64,000 nucleotides of DNA from Galeruca laticollis (GCA_963921935.1 OY998175.1:266779709-266843708); one strand, 5' to 3'. Counted from the stretch's first letter, positions 31,797 to 42,810 are shown. Made by a program: numbers and translations. The notes: generated by a model from the letters alone, not told the origin.

Positions 31797-32100
31797 TTTA
31801 AAAAACACAAAGATTCTAGGTCAAGACACAAATTACAAAAAAGTGAGAATTATAGAAATGGTACACATTAAAAAAGGTCAAAATACAGTCAATGTTAGGC
31901 AAGATGTTAAAAGCTGGAGTCAGATTTATCATAATTTAGTGAAATAATACACCTGTTTTTCCGTATATCCCTTGTATAATGTCGTGGAAATTGTATCGAT
32001 AGGACTTATTTTTGAATGTCTGTTGTTTTATGAATGTTTTTTACCTATTGTACATGTGTTTTATCAGGACCAAAATACCACCTAACACCCAAGAATTAAA
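31797..32100 (+). pseudogene. Second Penelope copy (plus strand), endonuclease right half and 3' end
   Basis: Continues the copy at 27555-27752: 'LKNTKILGQDTNYKKVRIIE', then 'MVHIKKGQNTVNVRQDVKSW' and a stop near 31946, the usual C-terminus of Penelope endonucleases. It ends in 'cacctaacacccaagaattaa' (32079-32099), the inverse of the end at 26221-26240. Confidence 0.8.
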
Positions 32101-32139
32101 AAAATTAATTATTTGACAAGGTGGAAGAGGAATAAACAC

Positions 32140-32140
<1 letters not shown>

Positions 32141-32206
<66 letters not shown>
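32141..32206. repeat. TA microsatellite, left of element B
   Basis: About 32 TA units, directly abutting the LTR of element B. A second TA tract abuts the other LTR at 42744. Confidence 0.95.
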
Positions 32207-32208
<2 letters not shown>

Positions 32209-34355
32209 TAGTGGATTAGGTTTTATATATTTTAATATTTATACTTATATGATTTACCTTTATTTACCTTCGGCTAGCCCTATATAATTATATGAAAATT
32301 TTGTATTGTTTAAATTTTATACTGTAGTCGGAAGCATGAGACTTCTCTCTTTGAGTCCTGGACACCTATTAGAAAAAAATTTTACATATATGAATATTTA
32401 CTTATTATGATTTCGTGATAGGATAATCGAATGAATGATTTAAACCATGTTCGTGAAAAGTGTTATGGACATTGACTGGAATAAAAAAAAAATACCAACA
32501 CTTAAATAAAAATATTTTAATAAATTGTTCATGAAATCTTCAAAATTTTACACACACAAATATTCCTGAACCTCCTCTGTATTCTTTGATAGTCATGCGC
32601 ACTGAACTCTTATAGTAGCTGCTTCGGCGCAACGGAGCAACTCTTCCGGTTCAACGTTTCTCGTCGTCACAAAATTATAGTACGCAATTAACATGGAGGA
32701 TGCAAACGTTTCACAGTTCAATGTGCATCAATTTAGTGCATTTAGAATCATATGGTTGAAAACTTATATTAAACAGTTACATATATAATTCAAGTTGTGA
32801 ATTAAGTGTGTGTTTGATAGTTATAAGAATAGGTTAGCATGCAAAGCGGAAATTAAGATTGGAAAAGCATTTATGAGTGGTGTGAACTTTGATTATTTTA
32901 CAAACGAAAAACTTTTTACAAGTAAGTACATATTTAATATCTAAAATTATTGTTGCAGAAAATTAGAGTTCTTTAATTATCCATGGATAAAATTTGGTAT
33001 TCATTATTTTAAAGTTTCTTTGGCCAATTTTAGATTATTCAAATTTAAATGTTCAAATTAATTTCAAAAGTTCACTTTTTCTTTGTTTGTTTGGAATTCC
33101 AAATTAAAAACTCAAATAACACAGACCTTATATTCCATTCTCGGCGTGGTGGACCTGCAACATCTCGTCTCTTTTCATAGGTATTCCTTACCCAAGAAAT
33201 ACTCGTTCGGCACGTTTCACTTTTTCACAGGGGTTAATCGACATTAATATCATGAATTTTTTATTGATTTAGATTTAAAATTATAACTTTTACTTTAAAG
33301 TTTTTACAAAAACCTTCTCAGAAAATTACATCCCCGTTCATCATTCCCCAACTAACTCTCGACTCTCTTTTTCTTTAAAAATCAACAACATTTTTACAAT
33401 CTCTAAAACACAGCCTCCTAATCTGTTATTTTATTCAACAATTGTCAATGATAATGTTTTTTTATAGAAATACTGAATTCTTCAATTAAAATAGTCTTGG
33501 AGAGTGAAATCACTTGTATAAATGGTTTAACAATATCTTATAGAATATATAAATAGTCTTTCCCATGTATTACAATGGTTTCAATCCTTGTAATTCCTTT
33601 TTTTTTAGTAAATTTGTTTACAATTAATATACAATTTCTACAATCTAAATTTATGATTTATATATATGGAACTGTTTATTTTTTAATTCTTTAATTAGCA
33701 CTAATTTCGCTTTATATAAACTCTAACTTAATTTCAAATTTACATTCTCTGTTTTATATTAACTTCCAACTCATTGAATTTAGGTTGGCAATATTATAAC
33801 TAGATTCAATCACTTCCTTCATTGATTTTGATTTGATAACTAGATTTCTATGACATACAATATGGCTCTTATTCCGAATGTCATATTTCATACAGTTTTA
33901 TTTTTATAAATTACTTTTTTCAAATTGCAACTTTTTATTGTATTTGCATATCGTTAATAAATTAGTGATTTGATTATTAATTCTTATTATTTTAGGTTTT
34001 GAACAAATTAACATCCTTTTCCTGATTCAAGTGTGGACATAGCAGCGTTCAGATTGATTTTAATGAAAATTGTTGACATTGACTTGACCTTAGGATTTAT
34101 TTGTGAAGGTAACATTTTCTTAAGAATTAATTTCTATATTATCATTACCATTCTATTCCTTATCCTTAATCCATTTCTTAAATTGATGTACTCAATATTT
34201 TATAATACATTTGCTTAAGTCATTCATTCGTTTTATGTTAAATTTTGTTCTTAATTAGGTAGTGTCTAATGATACACCATACGTATATACAAAAAAAATT
34301 CCTTTTTAATTCAATCTAATATATGAATATTTATCTATACTAGAGGACTGGCTTA
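32207..34355 (-). repeat. 3' LTR of element B
   Basis: 2149 bp. It includes a 65-bp stretch at about 33831-33905 absent from the other LTR. It contains a 61-codon frame on the plus strand (34033-34218) repeated in the other LTR, and a plus-strand block at 32590-32820 that resembles a promoter plus ATG. Confidence 0.93.
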
Positions 34356-35525
34356 ACTCCCCTCAAATTTAAATTTTAAAAGTTGTCTATTTAGATAACT
34401 TCTTAAAATTTCAATTTTCAATCTGTAATCCATGCTAATCGATCTATAGATTTCAGCTCAGTACTTACATTTCTGATAACATTTTTATTTTTATTCTTAT
34501 TATTAAAATTTTTATGATATTCTTATAATTTAACCATATCAAACTCATTCCAAAATAATTTCTCATTAGGGACATAACAATAATGATTCTTACATTTTAT
34601 TCTCATAATTCTTATTCTTATTAAATTATTCATATCTTATATTCCTTACTCTTTTCCACCGTTTCTTATTCAAATCTCAATATTTATACTTCCTCCTTTA
34701 CCTATCTACTCTTCTATTTTTTCTATTTCATCTTTTATACTAAGAACATAATTTTTAATTATTTCAGTGATTTCCTATAATTTCATATCAATTTTCAACC
34801 TATATTCATGTCAATTTATCTATTCTTATAGTCGAACCTTTAACTCTTTACTTTCTATCCATATTTATATTTATTTTCATATTTCTTAATCATAATTCAT
34901 CAACTTTATTTCATAACTATATTCATTATATCATAATTTTCTCATTATATCTCCCTATCTCATAATAATTAATCATATCATATACTTTATAAATATTTCT
35001 TTCCATTATTTCACTATACTTTTCTCCCTAATTCCTATAAAATTTTTCTTGACATGAATATTTCCTACTTATATCTTGATTTGAAAACTTTCTTTCCTTC
35101 TCATCTCTTTTACTGTTTATTTAATTATTTCCTATCTTATCCTTCCTATTTCCTACCTGTCCTTATTAATGAGTGTTTATTTAATTTTATTATGTCCTTT
35201 ATCTAAGAAATTCTCATAAAAATTTACTATTATACTGAAGCTTAACTTGCCATGTTTCTTTGATATTATTCATTTATCATTAATACATTATATTTCCTTA
35301 TGTTTCAATTTTTTAGATTACATTAACCACGGATACTGTATGCTGCCTACTAGTACACTACCTATGAAAATTGAAAATCTTATGTTTAACTTGGTCATTA
35401 TCTTCACGTTGTATATGAGAATACGTCTTATGAAGTAAAATCGAAAAAAAAACCTTACATCTACCTATACTACTATCTATTTACATGTAAGTAACATAAT
35501 ATTATCTATTCCTCTTATCACTCTT
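34356..35525 (-). other. Region between pol and 3' LTR of element B, no env
   Basis: Starts at the LTR with the polypurine tract (plus-strand 'actcccctcaaattt', 34356-34371). The remaining 1.1 kb is strongly pyrimidine-rich on the plus strand and has no open frame of note on the minus strand. No envelope gene, signal peptide or membrane segment is visible. Confidence 0.7.
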
Positions 35526-38435
35526 TTATGGTGAATTATACTTATAAATTGATTCTATATTAAAAATACCCCTAATCATGTTTGTTCCTGGGTATGCCAA
35601 TTTATAACTATTTTGTGCATTATCATTTATTATTTCATAAGGTCCCTCGAATGGCAATTGCAATTTAATACATTGGTCTTCTGCTTTATTAGATGTCTTT
35701 AATGCTCTGATTATAACCAATTCTCCTTTATTAAAGGTTGTTTTCTTCTTAATTTTCTTGTTCTGATCCCGTATATATTTTTCTGCATTCCTCCTTATTC
35801 TGATATTCACCTTTTCTAGTGTCTCTTCTAGAGTAGTATCTCTATTCAGAATCCAGTTTCTTTTAGGTTGGATACCTTTCATTAAATAAATTGGACTTTC
35901 ACCTGTTACCCCATGTGGTAAATTATTTATAAATTCTTCAATTTTGTCCAAATTTTCATCCCATGTAATATGTGTCTTTTGACAAAGAATTCTTAAATAT
36001 TTTAAGATTTCCTTTATATATCTCTCAGCTGGATTGGAGCTAGGTCTTCTAATACTAATAAATTGTAGTTTTATTTGTTCTTTATCACAATACTGCTTTA
36101 ATTTTTTACTTTCAAAGTATGTAGCATGGTCAAGTATAATTCTCTCAGGTCTTCCTACTTCTTCTATATATTTTTCCAAACATTCTATTACCACCTTAGC
36201 CGTTGATCTCTTACATGGAAAAGTTTTAACAAATTTGGTATAAACATCAACTATTACTAGTAAATCCTTATTACCCGATTCACTCCTAATTAAGTTTCCT
36301 ATAAAATCCATTGCCACAATCTGTAATGGTTTATTTGTAATTATCGATTTTGCTGTCATGCTATTGTGGTAATTTTTTTCTTTGGCCAGTTGACATATTT
36401 GACAATATTTACATATTTCTTTCACTATACTCAAATCCTTCTTTGCCACATAATTTTCTCGAAACAAAGTCCATAGTTTTCTTGTTCCTATGTGTCCATT
36501 CTCTTTATGTAGATGACGAATAATTTCCTGTGCAAACTCCTTACTTATTACAAATACTTCTCTGTCCTCTAATTTCTTATACCACACTTCATCAATTTTA
36601 TAGGCACCTTTAACTTTCTCATTATCAAAATGTCTCTGATCTTCTTTAACCTTTTCCAATGTAAATATCCCCTCTGTTTGGTACAATTGGTTTATTCCAA
36701 TTTGAAATTTGGTTTGATTGTTCCCTACTTCATCTACTCTACTCAATGCATCTGCTACCACGTTTACTTTCCCTGGAATATATTTGATTTCGAATTCATA
36801 TTCTTGTAACAACAAGATCCATCGGTGTACACGATTATTGGCATAGCGGTTTTTTAACATAGCTGTAAGTGCTGAGTGGTCAGTTTCTAAAATAAACTTA
36901 GCTCCTAATAGATAGAATCTTAGTTTGCTAATGCAAAATACAACACTTGCCATTTCTAATTCTGTTATTGAATATTTCTTTTCTGCTGGCTTAGTCACTC
37001 TGGATATAAAACTAATAGGTACTTCTTCTCCATCTTGTATTTGAATTAATACCCCTGCCAATCTTTCTATTGAAGCATCCGTTCTCAAGATAAAAGGTTT
37101 GTCATATTGTGGATGATATACTTTTAGGCTGTTTAGAAAAATTTTCTTTAACTCCTGAAATGCCTTTTCTCTTCTCTCGTCCCATTTCCATCTCATATCC
37201 TTCTTTAATAACTCTATAAGAGGAATTTCTCTCTTACTTAAATCAGGAACTAACTTCTTGAAATAATTGATGATACCTAGAAACCCTCGTAAAGTTCTTA
37301 AGTTATGTGGTGTTTTATACTCTAGGATTGCTTTAATTCTCTCAGGATTCATTGTTATACCAGTGTCACTTAAAACATATCCTAAATAATCCACTTCTCT
37401 TTTATAAAACTGACATTTCTCTAAGTTTAATTTAAGTCCGGCATTTTCTAATTCCTTTAATATTATTTCCAGATGTTTATGATGCTTCGCTTCTGTTTCA
37501 GAAAAAATCAAAATGTCATCTATGTAGTGGAGAGTGAAATCTTCATACGGATTCAAGATTGTATGCAACGTTCGTACTAAGGCTGCACAAGAACTTTGGA
37601 GTCCAAATGGCACTACACAAAATTGATACACTATTCCATCTACCATAAATGCAGTGTATTGTCTACAACGATGATCCAATGGAATTAACCAAAAGCTATG
37701 CTTTAGATCTAATTTTGAAAATATATTAGCCTTTGTAATTCTTCCAAATATACCTTCAATATTTAATGGACTTTCGTATTGTTTTTTAGTAAATGTATTT
37801 ATATTCCTAGCATCCAAACATATTCTAATATCCCCCGATTTCTTCTTTACACAGGTTATTGCACTTATGTATTGTGAATTAGATCTTTCAATAATACCGT
37901 CTTGTAACATTTTATTAATTTCCTGATATACCTCTTGTTTTAATTTATAAGGTATAGGATAAGTTTTGATCTTAAAATTTTTTATTTCTGGTATGACTTC
38001 AATTTTGTGAACATATCTAGTCGCAACGCATACTTCCTCATTGAACAGCTTTTCGTGAGAATCAAGTAATTCATAGACTCTCTGTTTGTATTCCTCCGGA
38101 CATAATTCCTCCCTCATGTTTTGTTCTTCTTCAGCAATGTGATTTATTTGTCCAATTGCACATTCGTTTTTTCCTATATCTGTTTGATAATTTGTTATAA
38201 ACGGTATTGTATGATTTTTATATATTATGTTTTGCATTTTATAATTTATTATAATTCTATGTTTACTTAATTCATCTGTACCCATGATTATGTCATATTT
38301 TAAATTTTTCACAATCAACAATTGTACTGATAAAACCTCACCATTTAATTCTAGGTTTGTCATAATGGTTTTAGTAGTTTCATATAATTTTCTTTCATTT
38401 GCCCCTATTAATGATATTTTATTTGTATTTATCAC
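35526..38435 (-). CDS. pol: Element B Pol: protease end, RT, RNase H, integrase
   Basis: 969 codons, all Gypsy pol domains in the usual order. The protease C-terminus is at residues 1-65 ('YDIIMGTDEL'). RT: 'IYSKLDLKHSFW'-like box with Asp 243 (here 'IFSKLDLK'), 'VPFGLQ' at 275-280 and catalytic YIDD at 304-307. RNase H: 'LRTDAS' Asp 453, 'ITELEM' Glu 493, 'LETDHS' Asp 519. Integrase: zinc region around H643/H648 and C678/C681, then core Asp 710 ('VAMDFIGN'), Asp 769 ('IILDH') and Glu 804 ('NPAERY'), about 35 residues between the last two. All catalytic residues are present. The first ATG is not a true start: the frame joins the 76-codon protease frame upstream and is separated from it by a 7-bp duplication. 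Expression is presumably by frameshift from gag. Confidence 0.93.
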   Translation of the reverse strand: MINTNKISLIGANERKLYETTKTIMTNLELNGEVLSVQLLIVKNLKYDIIMGTDELSKHRIIINYKMQNIIYKNHTIPFITNYQTDIGKNECAIGQINHIAEEEQNMREELCPEEYKQRVYELLDSHEKLFNEEVCVATRYVHKIEVIPEIKNFKIKTYPIPYKLKQEVYQEINKMLQDGIIERSNSQYISAITCVKKKSGDIRICLDARNINTFTKKQYESPLNIEGIFGRITKANIFSKLDLKHSFWLIPLDHRCRQYTAFMVDGIVYQFCVVPFGLQSSCAALVRTLHTILNPYEDFTLHYIDDILIFSETEAKHHKHLEIILKELENAGLKLNLEKCQFYKREVDYLGYVLSDTGITMNPERIKAILEYKTPHNLRTLRGFLGIINYFKKLVPDLSKREIPLIELLKKDMRWKWDERREKAFQELKKIFLNSLKVYHPQYDKPFILRTDASIERLAGVLIQIQDGEEVPISFISRVTKPAEKKYSITELEMASVVFCISKLRFYLLGAKFILETDHSALTAMLKNRYANNRVHRWILLLQEYEFEIKYIPGKVNVVADALSRVDEVGNNQTKFQIGINQLYQTEGIFTLEKVKEDQRHFDNEKVKGAYKIDEVWYKKLEDREVFVISKEFAQEIIRHLHKENGHIGTRKLWTLFRENYVAKKDLSIVKEICKYCQICQLAKEKNYHNSMTAKSIITNKPLQIVAMDFIGNLIRSESGNKDLLVIVDVYTKFVKTFPCKRSTAKVVIECLEKYIEEVGRPERIILDHATYFESKKLKQYCDKEQIKLQFISIRRPSSNPAERYIKEILKYLRILCQKTHITWDENLDKIEEFINNLPHGVTGESPIYLMKGIQPKRNWILNRDTTLEETLEKVNIRIRRNAEKYIRDQNKKIKKKTTFNKGELVIIRALKTSNKAEDQCIKLQLPFEGPYEIINDNAQNSYKLAYPGTNMIRGIFNIESIYKYNSP

Positions 38436-38660
38436 CTATCACCATAATATTGTCCTGTTTTAAATTGTCTATTATATTTTGATTTATAATGGAAACTTCG
38501 GAACCCGTATCTAATAAAACTCTACATTTAATGTTATCTAAATTTCCTTCTGTAAATACTAATCTATTTAATTCTGGGTTTGTTGGTTCTTCTTCTAATA
38601 TAAATTCTCTAGGATGTTGATATTTAGAAGAATAGACAATATTATGCACATAAGAGCAAC
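38419..38660 (-). pseudogene. Element B protease N-terminus, frame broken
   Basis: A 76-codon frame with the retropepsin active site 'LLDTGSEVSIINQ' (DTGS at residues 47-50). It overlaps the pol frame by 17 bp and ends in a stop, because the 7-mer TATCACC occurs twice in tandem on the plus strand (38430-38443). The initial GTG seen as start is artificial; the frame is entered by -1 frameshift from gag. Confidence 0.85.
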
Positions 38661-38673
38661 TTACTCGAAATTT
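38661..38673 (-). promoter_or_regulatory. -1 ribosomal frameshift site, gag-pol junction of element B
   Basis: On the minus strand the heptamer A AAT TTC (38667-38673 in plus coordinates) lies in the gag frame, with GAG then TAA right behind it. It fits the X XXY YYZ rule exactly. The -1 frame is open from just upstream into the protease frame. A downstream pseudoknot was not evaluated. Confidence 0.85.
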
Positions 38674-40580
38674 GGATCAGAACTCGGGCCCTGATCACTA
38701 TCCCTTCTTATCTCTTCCTGGTTTTGTATCATGTTCACCTGTCTTCTATCTTCACCTCCTCGACTATCTCTTTGATCATAATTCCTGTCTCTGTTTTCAT
38801 TTCTTCTGTCCTCTTCATTATTTCTCCCCTCTCTTCTGTATTGTTGCCAGTTCCGATTACGATTGTCGTTATCATTCCGTCTTCCATAATTTTGGTAATT
38901 TCCTCCATTATATCCATTATTCCGATTCCCATTATTACCATTCTGATACCCATTACGATAGTTTCCATTTCCGTTTCTGTAATTATCATATCTCGGATTT
39001 CTATCATCCCGTCCTGGTCCTCTTCTCTCGTAATTTCGATTTTCATAATTTCTCTGATCATTTCTCCTTTCATTTTCTCTTCTATTCTGTCCATTCCCAT
39101 TTTCATTTAATCGATTGTCTCTTGTATCGTTATGATTTGTATAGCTCCGTTCCACTCTTTGTAGATATCTTGATAAACTATCCATGGCTTTAATATTATG
39201 AAGCGCTATTGTTTCAGCTACTTCTGAATTGAAATGTCTGCCAATGTATAGCACTAATTCCTCCTCCTTCATTCCCGGATCTAAGTACTGGGCTATATTA
39301 TATAATTGCATCGCATAATTATTCAGGTTTTTGCTTTTCTTATAATCAAATTTCCCGAAGTATAACCGCTCTCTGAATGTTGCTTGTTGCAATTCTCCCC
39401 AGAAATAGGCTAAGAATTGTTGCTCGAACTCTTCTAGACTTTGTATTAGTTCTTCCTTATTACAAAACCACAATAAAGCATGGCCCTGTAATATGCTCCT
39501 TATAATAAGCTTGATCTCAACAATATCTCTGATTCCTTTAATTTTGTTTCGAATTATTTTGAGGAATACTTTGGGATGTATATTGTTAATATTCCCATCA
39601 AATTTCACTCCGATTTCTAAATTGCTATGGAAATTTCCTGGACATACATTGACTCCTCCACTCCTTCTCAAATTCTCTTCCATTTCCTCTACCGTATTCT
39701 TTAATTTCCTATTCATTTCTTCTATTTCTTGATTTACTTGTCGATTTATATCTTCAGTTATTGCTAAACTCATCCCCGTTCTTTCTTCTATCAGGCCATC
39801 AAAATCCTTGAATTTTCTGTTTACGTTTTCTTTTATCTGTTCCACTTCCTTTGTTATATGCTTAGCTTGTTTTGATACCTCTACTTTAATATTTTCTGGT
39901 AAATTCTCTTCTATATCTCTTCTTAATTCTAGTACTTCTTCTACTATCATCTTTTCTATGTTCTCTCTAATTTTCACACCATTTTCTTGTATTTCTTGTC
40001 TCAAATTTTTATTTTTATTCTCCATTTCTTCTTTTACCTCAATAATGTTCTTCTTAAATTCTTCCTGGTTCTCCTTGAGTTCCTTAATCTCCTTACAATT
40101 TTCCAATTTGACTTCATCTATTTTCTTTTCCAATCGGTGCATGTTTGTATGAATGTTGTGAATGTCTCCCCTAATTTCTTCCTTCATACTATTCATGTCT
40201 CCCCTCATCGTGTCCATATTTATCCTATTTTCTTCAAATTTCTGGTTCATATTTCCATTTATGGTGTCAATCTTCCCATTTAAATCTCCCCTCATATCAG
40301 CAAATAATTGTTGCATCATGACCATCATTGAATCATCCCTACTTGTACTTGTTCCTGCCTGTGTTTTCTTGCTCTCTTGTCTTCTATCTTCTTGTTCCAA
40401 ACCTTCTTCGTCTCCTGTCGTACTTTCTTCAGGAGCATCTCCTTCTGATTGATGTCCCTGTATCAAATATTGGACCTGGAAATCTCCCATACCATGGCTC
40501 CTTTCTTCTCTCTCCTCCTCAGATCCACTATCATTTCCAACCTGCTTCCCATCGCGCAACATCATTTTCCTATTTTCCAT
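38661..40580 (-). CDS. gag: Element B Gag
   Basis: 639 codons from an ATG 77 bp after the LTR. The acidic, polar N-terminus (about 1-90) has no SAP motif. A long coiled coil follows (about 95-315) with repeated 'MNSMKEEIRGDI' and 'EENIRxxMxxM' style heptads. A capsid-like domain runs from about 325 to 480: 'GVKFDGNINNIHPKVF', 'LEEFEQQFLAYFWGELQ', 'RERLYFGKFDYKKS'. The C-terminus (about 490-620) is dense in Arg, Asn, Gly and Tyr ('NRNNGYNGGNYQNYG'), an RNA-binding, probably disordered tail in place of a zinc knuckle. The frame is fully open. The gag remnant at 14.4-15.9 kb is a distant relative. The stop follows the slippery site by one codon. Confidence 0.9.
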   Translation of the reverse strand: MENRKMMLRDGKQVGNDSGSEEEREERSHGMGDFQVQYLIQGHQSEGDAPEESTTGDEEGLEQEDRRQESKKTQAGTSTSRDDSMMVMMQQLFADMRGDLNGKIDTINGNMNQKFEENRINMDTMRGDMNSMKEEIRGDIHNIHTNMHRLEKKIDEVKLENCKEIKELKENQEEFKKNIIEVKEEMENKNKNLRQEIQENGVKIRENIEKMIVEEVLELRRDIEENLPENIKVEVSKQAKHITKEVEQIKENVNRKFKDFDGLIEERTGMSLAITEDINRQVNQEIEEMNRKLKNTVEEMEENLRRSGGVNVCPGNFHSNLEIGVKFDGNINNIHPKVFLKIIRNKIKGIRDIVEIKLIIRSILQGHALLWFCNKEELIQSLEEFEQQFLAYFWGELQQATFRERLYFGKFDYKKSKNLNNYAMQLYNIAQYLDPGMKEEELVLYIGRHFNSEVAETIALHNIKAMDSLSRYLQRVERSYTNHNDTRDNRLNENGNGQNRRENERRNDQRNYENRNYERRGPGRDDRNPRYDNYRNGNGNYRNGYQNGNNGNRNNGYNGGNYQNYGRRNDNDNRNRNWQQYRREGRNNEEDRRNENRDRNYDQRDSRGGEDRRQVNMIQNQEEIRRDSDQGPSSDPNFE

Positions 40581-40632
40581 TGTTCTTTGTTTTTAATTTA
40601 TTTTTATTTTTTTAATATATTATTTTTATAAT

Positions 40633-40657
40633 CGCCCCACGTTTTTGGGTGCCAATT
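40633..40657 (-). promoter_or_regulatory. Primer-binding site of element B
   Basis: On the minus strand 'aattggcacccaaaaacgtg' followed by 'gggcgat' adjoins the 5' LTR. It resembles the 'ttggcgtccaacgtg' of the remnant at 14313 and 'ctggcatcctaacaaagtgg' of element C. Confidence 0.7.
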
Positions 40658-42739
40658 TATAGTGGATTATGTTTTATATATTTTAATATTTATACTTATA
40701 TGATTTACCTTTATTTACCTTCGGCTAGCCCTATATAATTATATGAAAATTTTGTATTGTTTAAATTTTATACTGTAGTCGGAAGCATGAGACTTCTCTC
40801 TTTGAGTCCTGGACACCTATTAGAAAAAAATTTTACATATATGAATATTTACTTATTATGATTTCGTGATAGGATAATCGAATGAATGATTTAAACCATG
40901 TTCGTGAAAAGTGTTATGGACATTGACTGGAATAAAAAAAAATACCAACACTTAAATAAAAATATTTTAATAAATTGTTCATGAAATCTTCAAAATTTTA
41001 CACACACAAATATTCCTGAACCTCCTCTGTATTCTTTGATAGTCATGCGCACTGAACTCTTATAGTAGCTGCTTCGGCGCAACGGAGCAACTCTTCTGGT
41101 TCAACGTTTCTCGTCGTCACAAAATTATAGTACGCAATTAACATGGAGGATGCAAACGTTTCACAGTTCAATGTGCATCAATTTAGTGCATTTAGAATCA
41201 TATGGTTGAAAACTTATATTAAACAGTTACATATATAATTCAAGTGGTGAATTAAGTGTGTGTTTGATAGTTATAAGAATAGGTTAGCATGCAAAGCGGA
41301 AATTAAGATTGGAAAAGCATTTATGAGTGGTGTGAACTTTGATTATTTTACAAACGAAAAACTTTTTACAAGTAAGTACATATTTAATATCTAAAATTAT
41401 TGTTGCAGAAAATTAGAGTTCTTTAATTATCCATGGATAAAATTTGGTATTAATTATTTTAAAGTTTCTTTGGCCAATTTTAGATTATTCAAATTTAAAT
41501 GTTCAAATTAATTTCAAAAGTTCACTTTTTCTTTGTTTGTTTGGAATTCCAAATTAAAAACTCAAATAACACAGACCTTATATTCCATTCTCGGCGTGGT
41601 GGACCTGCAACATCTCGTCTCTTTTCATAGGTATTCCTTACCCAAGAAATACTCGTTCGGCACGTTTCACTTTTTCACAGGGGTTAATCGACATTAATAT
41701 CATGAATTTTTTATTGATTTAGATTTAAAATTATAACTTTTACTTTAAAGTTTTTACAAAAACCTTCTCAGAAAATTACATCCCAGTTCATCATTCCCCA
41801 ACTAACTCTCGACTCTCTTTTTTTTTAAAAATCAACAACATTTTTACAATCTCTAAAACACAGCCTCCTAATCTGTTATTTTATTCAACAATTGTCAATG
41901 ATAATGTTTTTTTATAGAAATACTGAATTCTTCAATTAAAATAGTCTTGGAGAGTGAAATCACTTGTATAAATGGTTTAACAATATCTTATAGAATATAT
42001 AAATAGTCTTTCCCATGTATTACAATGGTTTCAATCCTTGTAATTCCTTTTTTTTTTAGTAAATTTGTTTACAATTAATATACAATTTCTACAATCTAAA
42101 TTTATGATTTATATATATGGAACTGTTTATTTTTTAATTCTTTAATTAGCACTAATTTCGCTTTATATAAACTCTAACTTAATTTCAAATTTACATTCTC
42201 TGTTTTATATTAACTTCCAACTCATTGAATTTAGGTTGGCAATATTATAACTAGATTCAATCACTTCCTTCATTGATTTTGATTTGATAACTTATAAATT
42301 ACTTTTTTCAAATTGCAACTTTTTATTGTATTTGCATATCGTTAATAAATTAGTGATTTGATTATAAATTCTTATTATTTTAGGTTTTGAACAAATTAAC
42401 ATCCTTTTCCTGATTCAAGTGTGGACATAGCAGCGTTCAGATTGATTTTAATGAAAATTGTTGACATTGACTTGACCTTAGGATTTATTTGTGAAGGTAA
42501 CATTTTCTTAAGAATTAATTTCTATATTATCATTACCATTCTATTCCTTATCCTTAATCCATTTCTTAAATTGATGTACTCAATATTTTATAATACATTT
42601 GCTTAAGTCATTCATTCGTTTTATGTTAAATTTTGTTCTTAATTAGGTAGTGTCTAATGATACACCATACGTATATACAAAAAAAATTCCTTTTTAATTC
42701 AATCTAATATATGAATATTTATCTATACTAGAGGACTGG

Positions 42740-42743
<4 letters not shown>
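40658..42743 (-). repeat. 5' LTR of element B
   Basis: 2086 bp, nearly identical to 32207-34355 apart from the 65-bp deletion near 42292. Confidence 0.93.

Positions 42744-42809
<66 letters not shown>
42744..42809. repeat. TA microsatellite, right of element B
   Basis: About 33 TA units between the LTR and unrelated sequence. Confidence 0.95.

Positions 42810-42810
<1 letters not shown>

Larger units (their letters stand above)
32207..42743 (-). mobile_element. Gypsy LTR retrotransposon B, nearly complete, LTRs about 2.1 kb
   Basis: A 10.5-kb element on the minus strand with gag, -1 frameshift site, protease, RT, RNase H and integrase, no env, and exceptionally long LTRs. The LTRs look about 99 percent identical by eye apart from one 65-bp deletion, so the insertion is recent. 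Both ends abut TA repeats, so the exact target duplication cannot be told from the microsatellite. LTR ends (minus strand TAAGCC...CACTATA) are not the usual TG...CA; some Gypsy groups with non-canonical ends also prefer TATA-rich targets. Confidence 0.93.

Noticed and set aside
34033..34218. 61-codon frame identical in both LTRs of element B (also 42421-42606)
   Set aside because: Identity is fully explained by the near-identity of the two young LTRs. The frame has no domain, and the hydrophobic stretch is expected from AT-rich sequence.
34356..35525. Possible env gene of element B
   Set aside because: The minus strand has no open frame of useful length and no signal peptide or fusion-like segment. 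The region is simply purine-rich on that strand.
38672..39193. Plus-strand open frames opposite to gag of element B (also 38724-39110, 39808-40452)
   Set aside because: They are antisense shadows of the biased gag coding sequence (Arg/Asn/Glu-rich), without conserved motifs.
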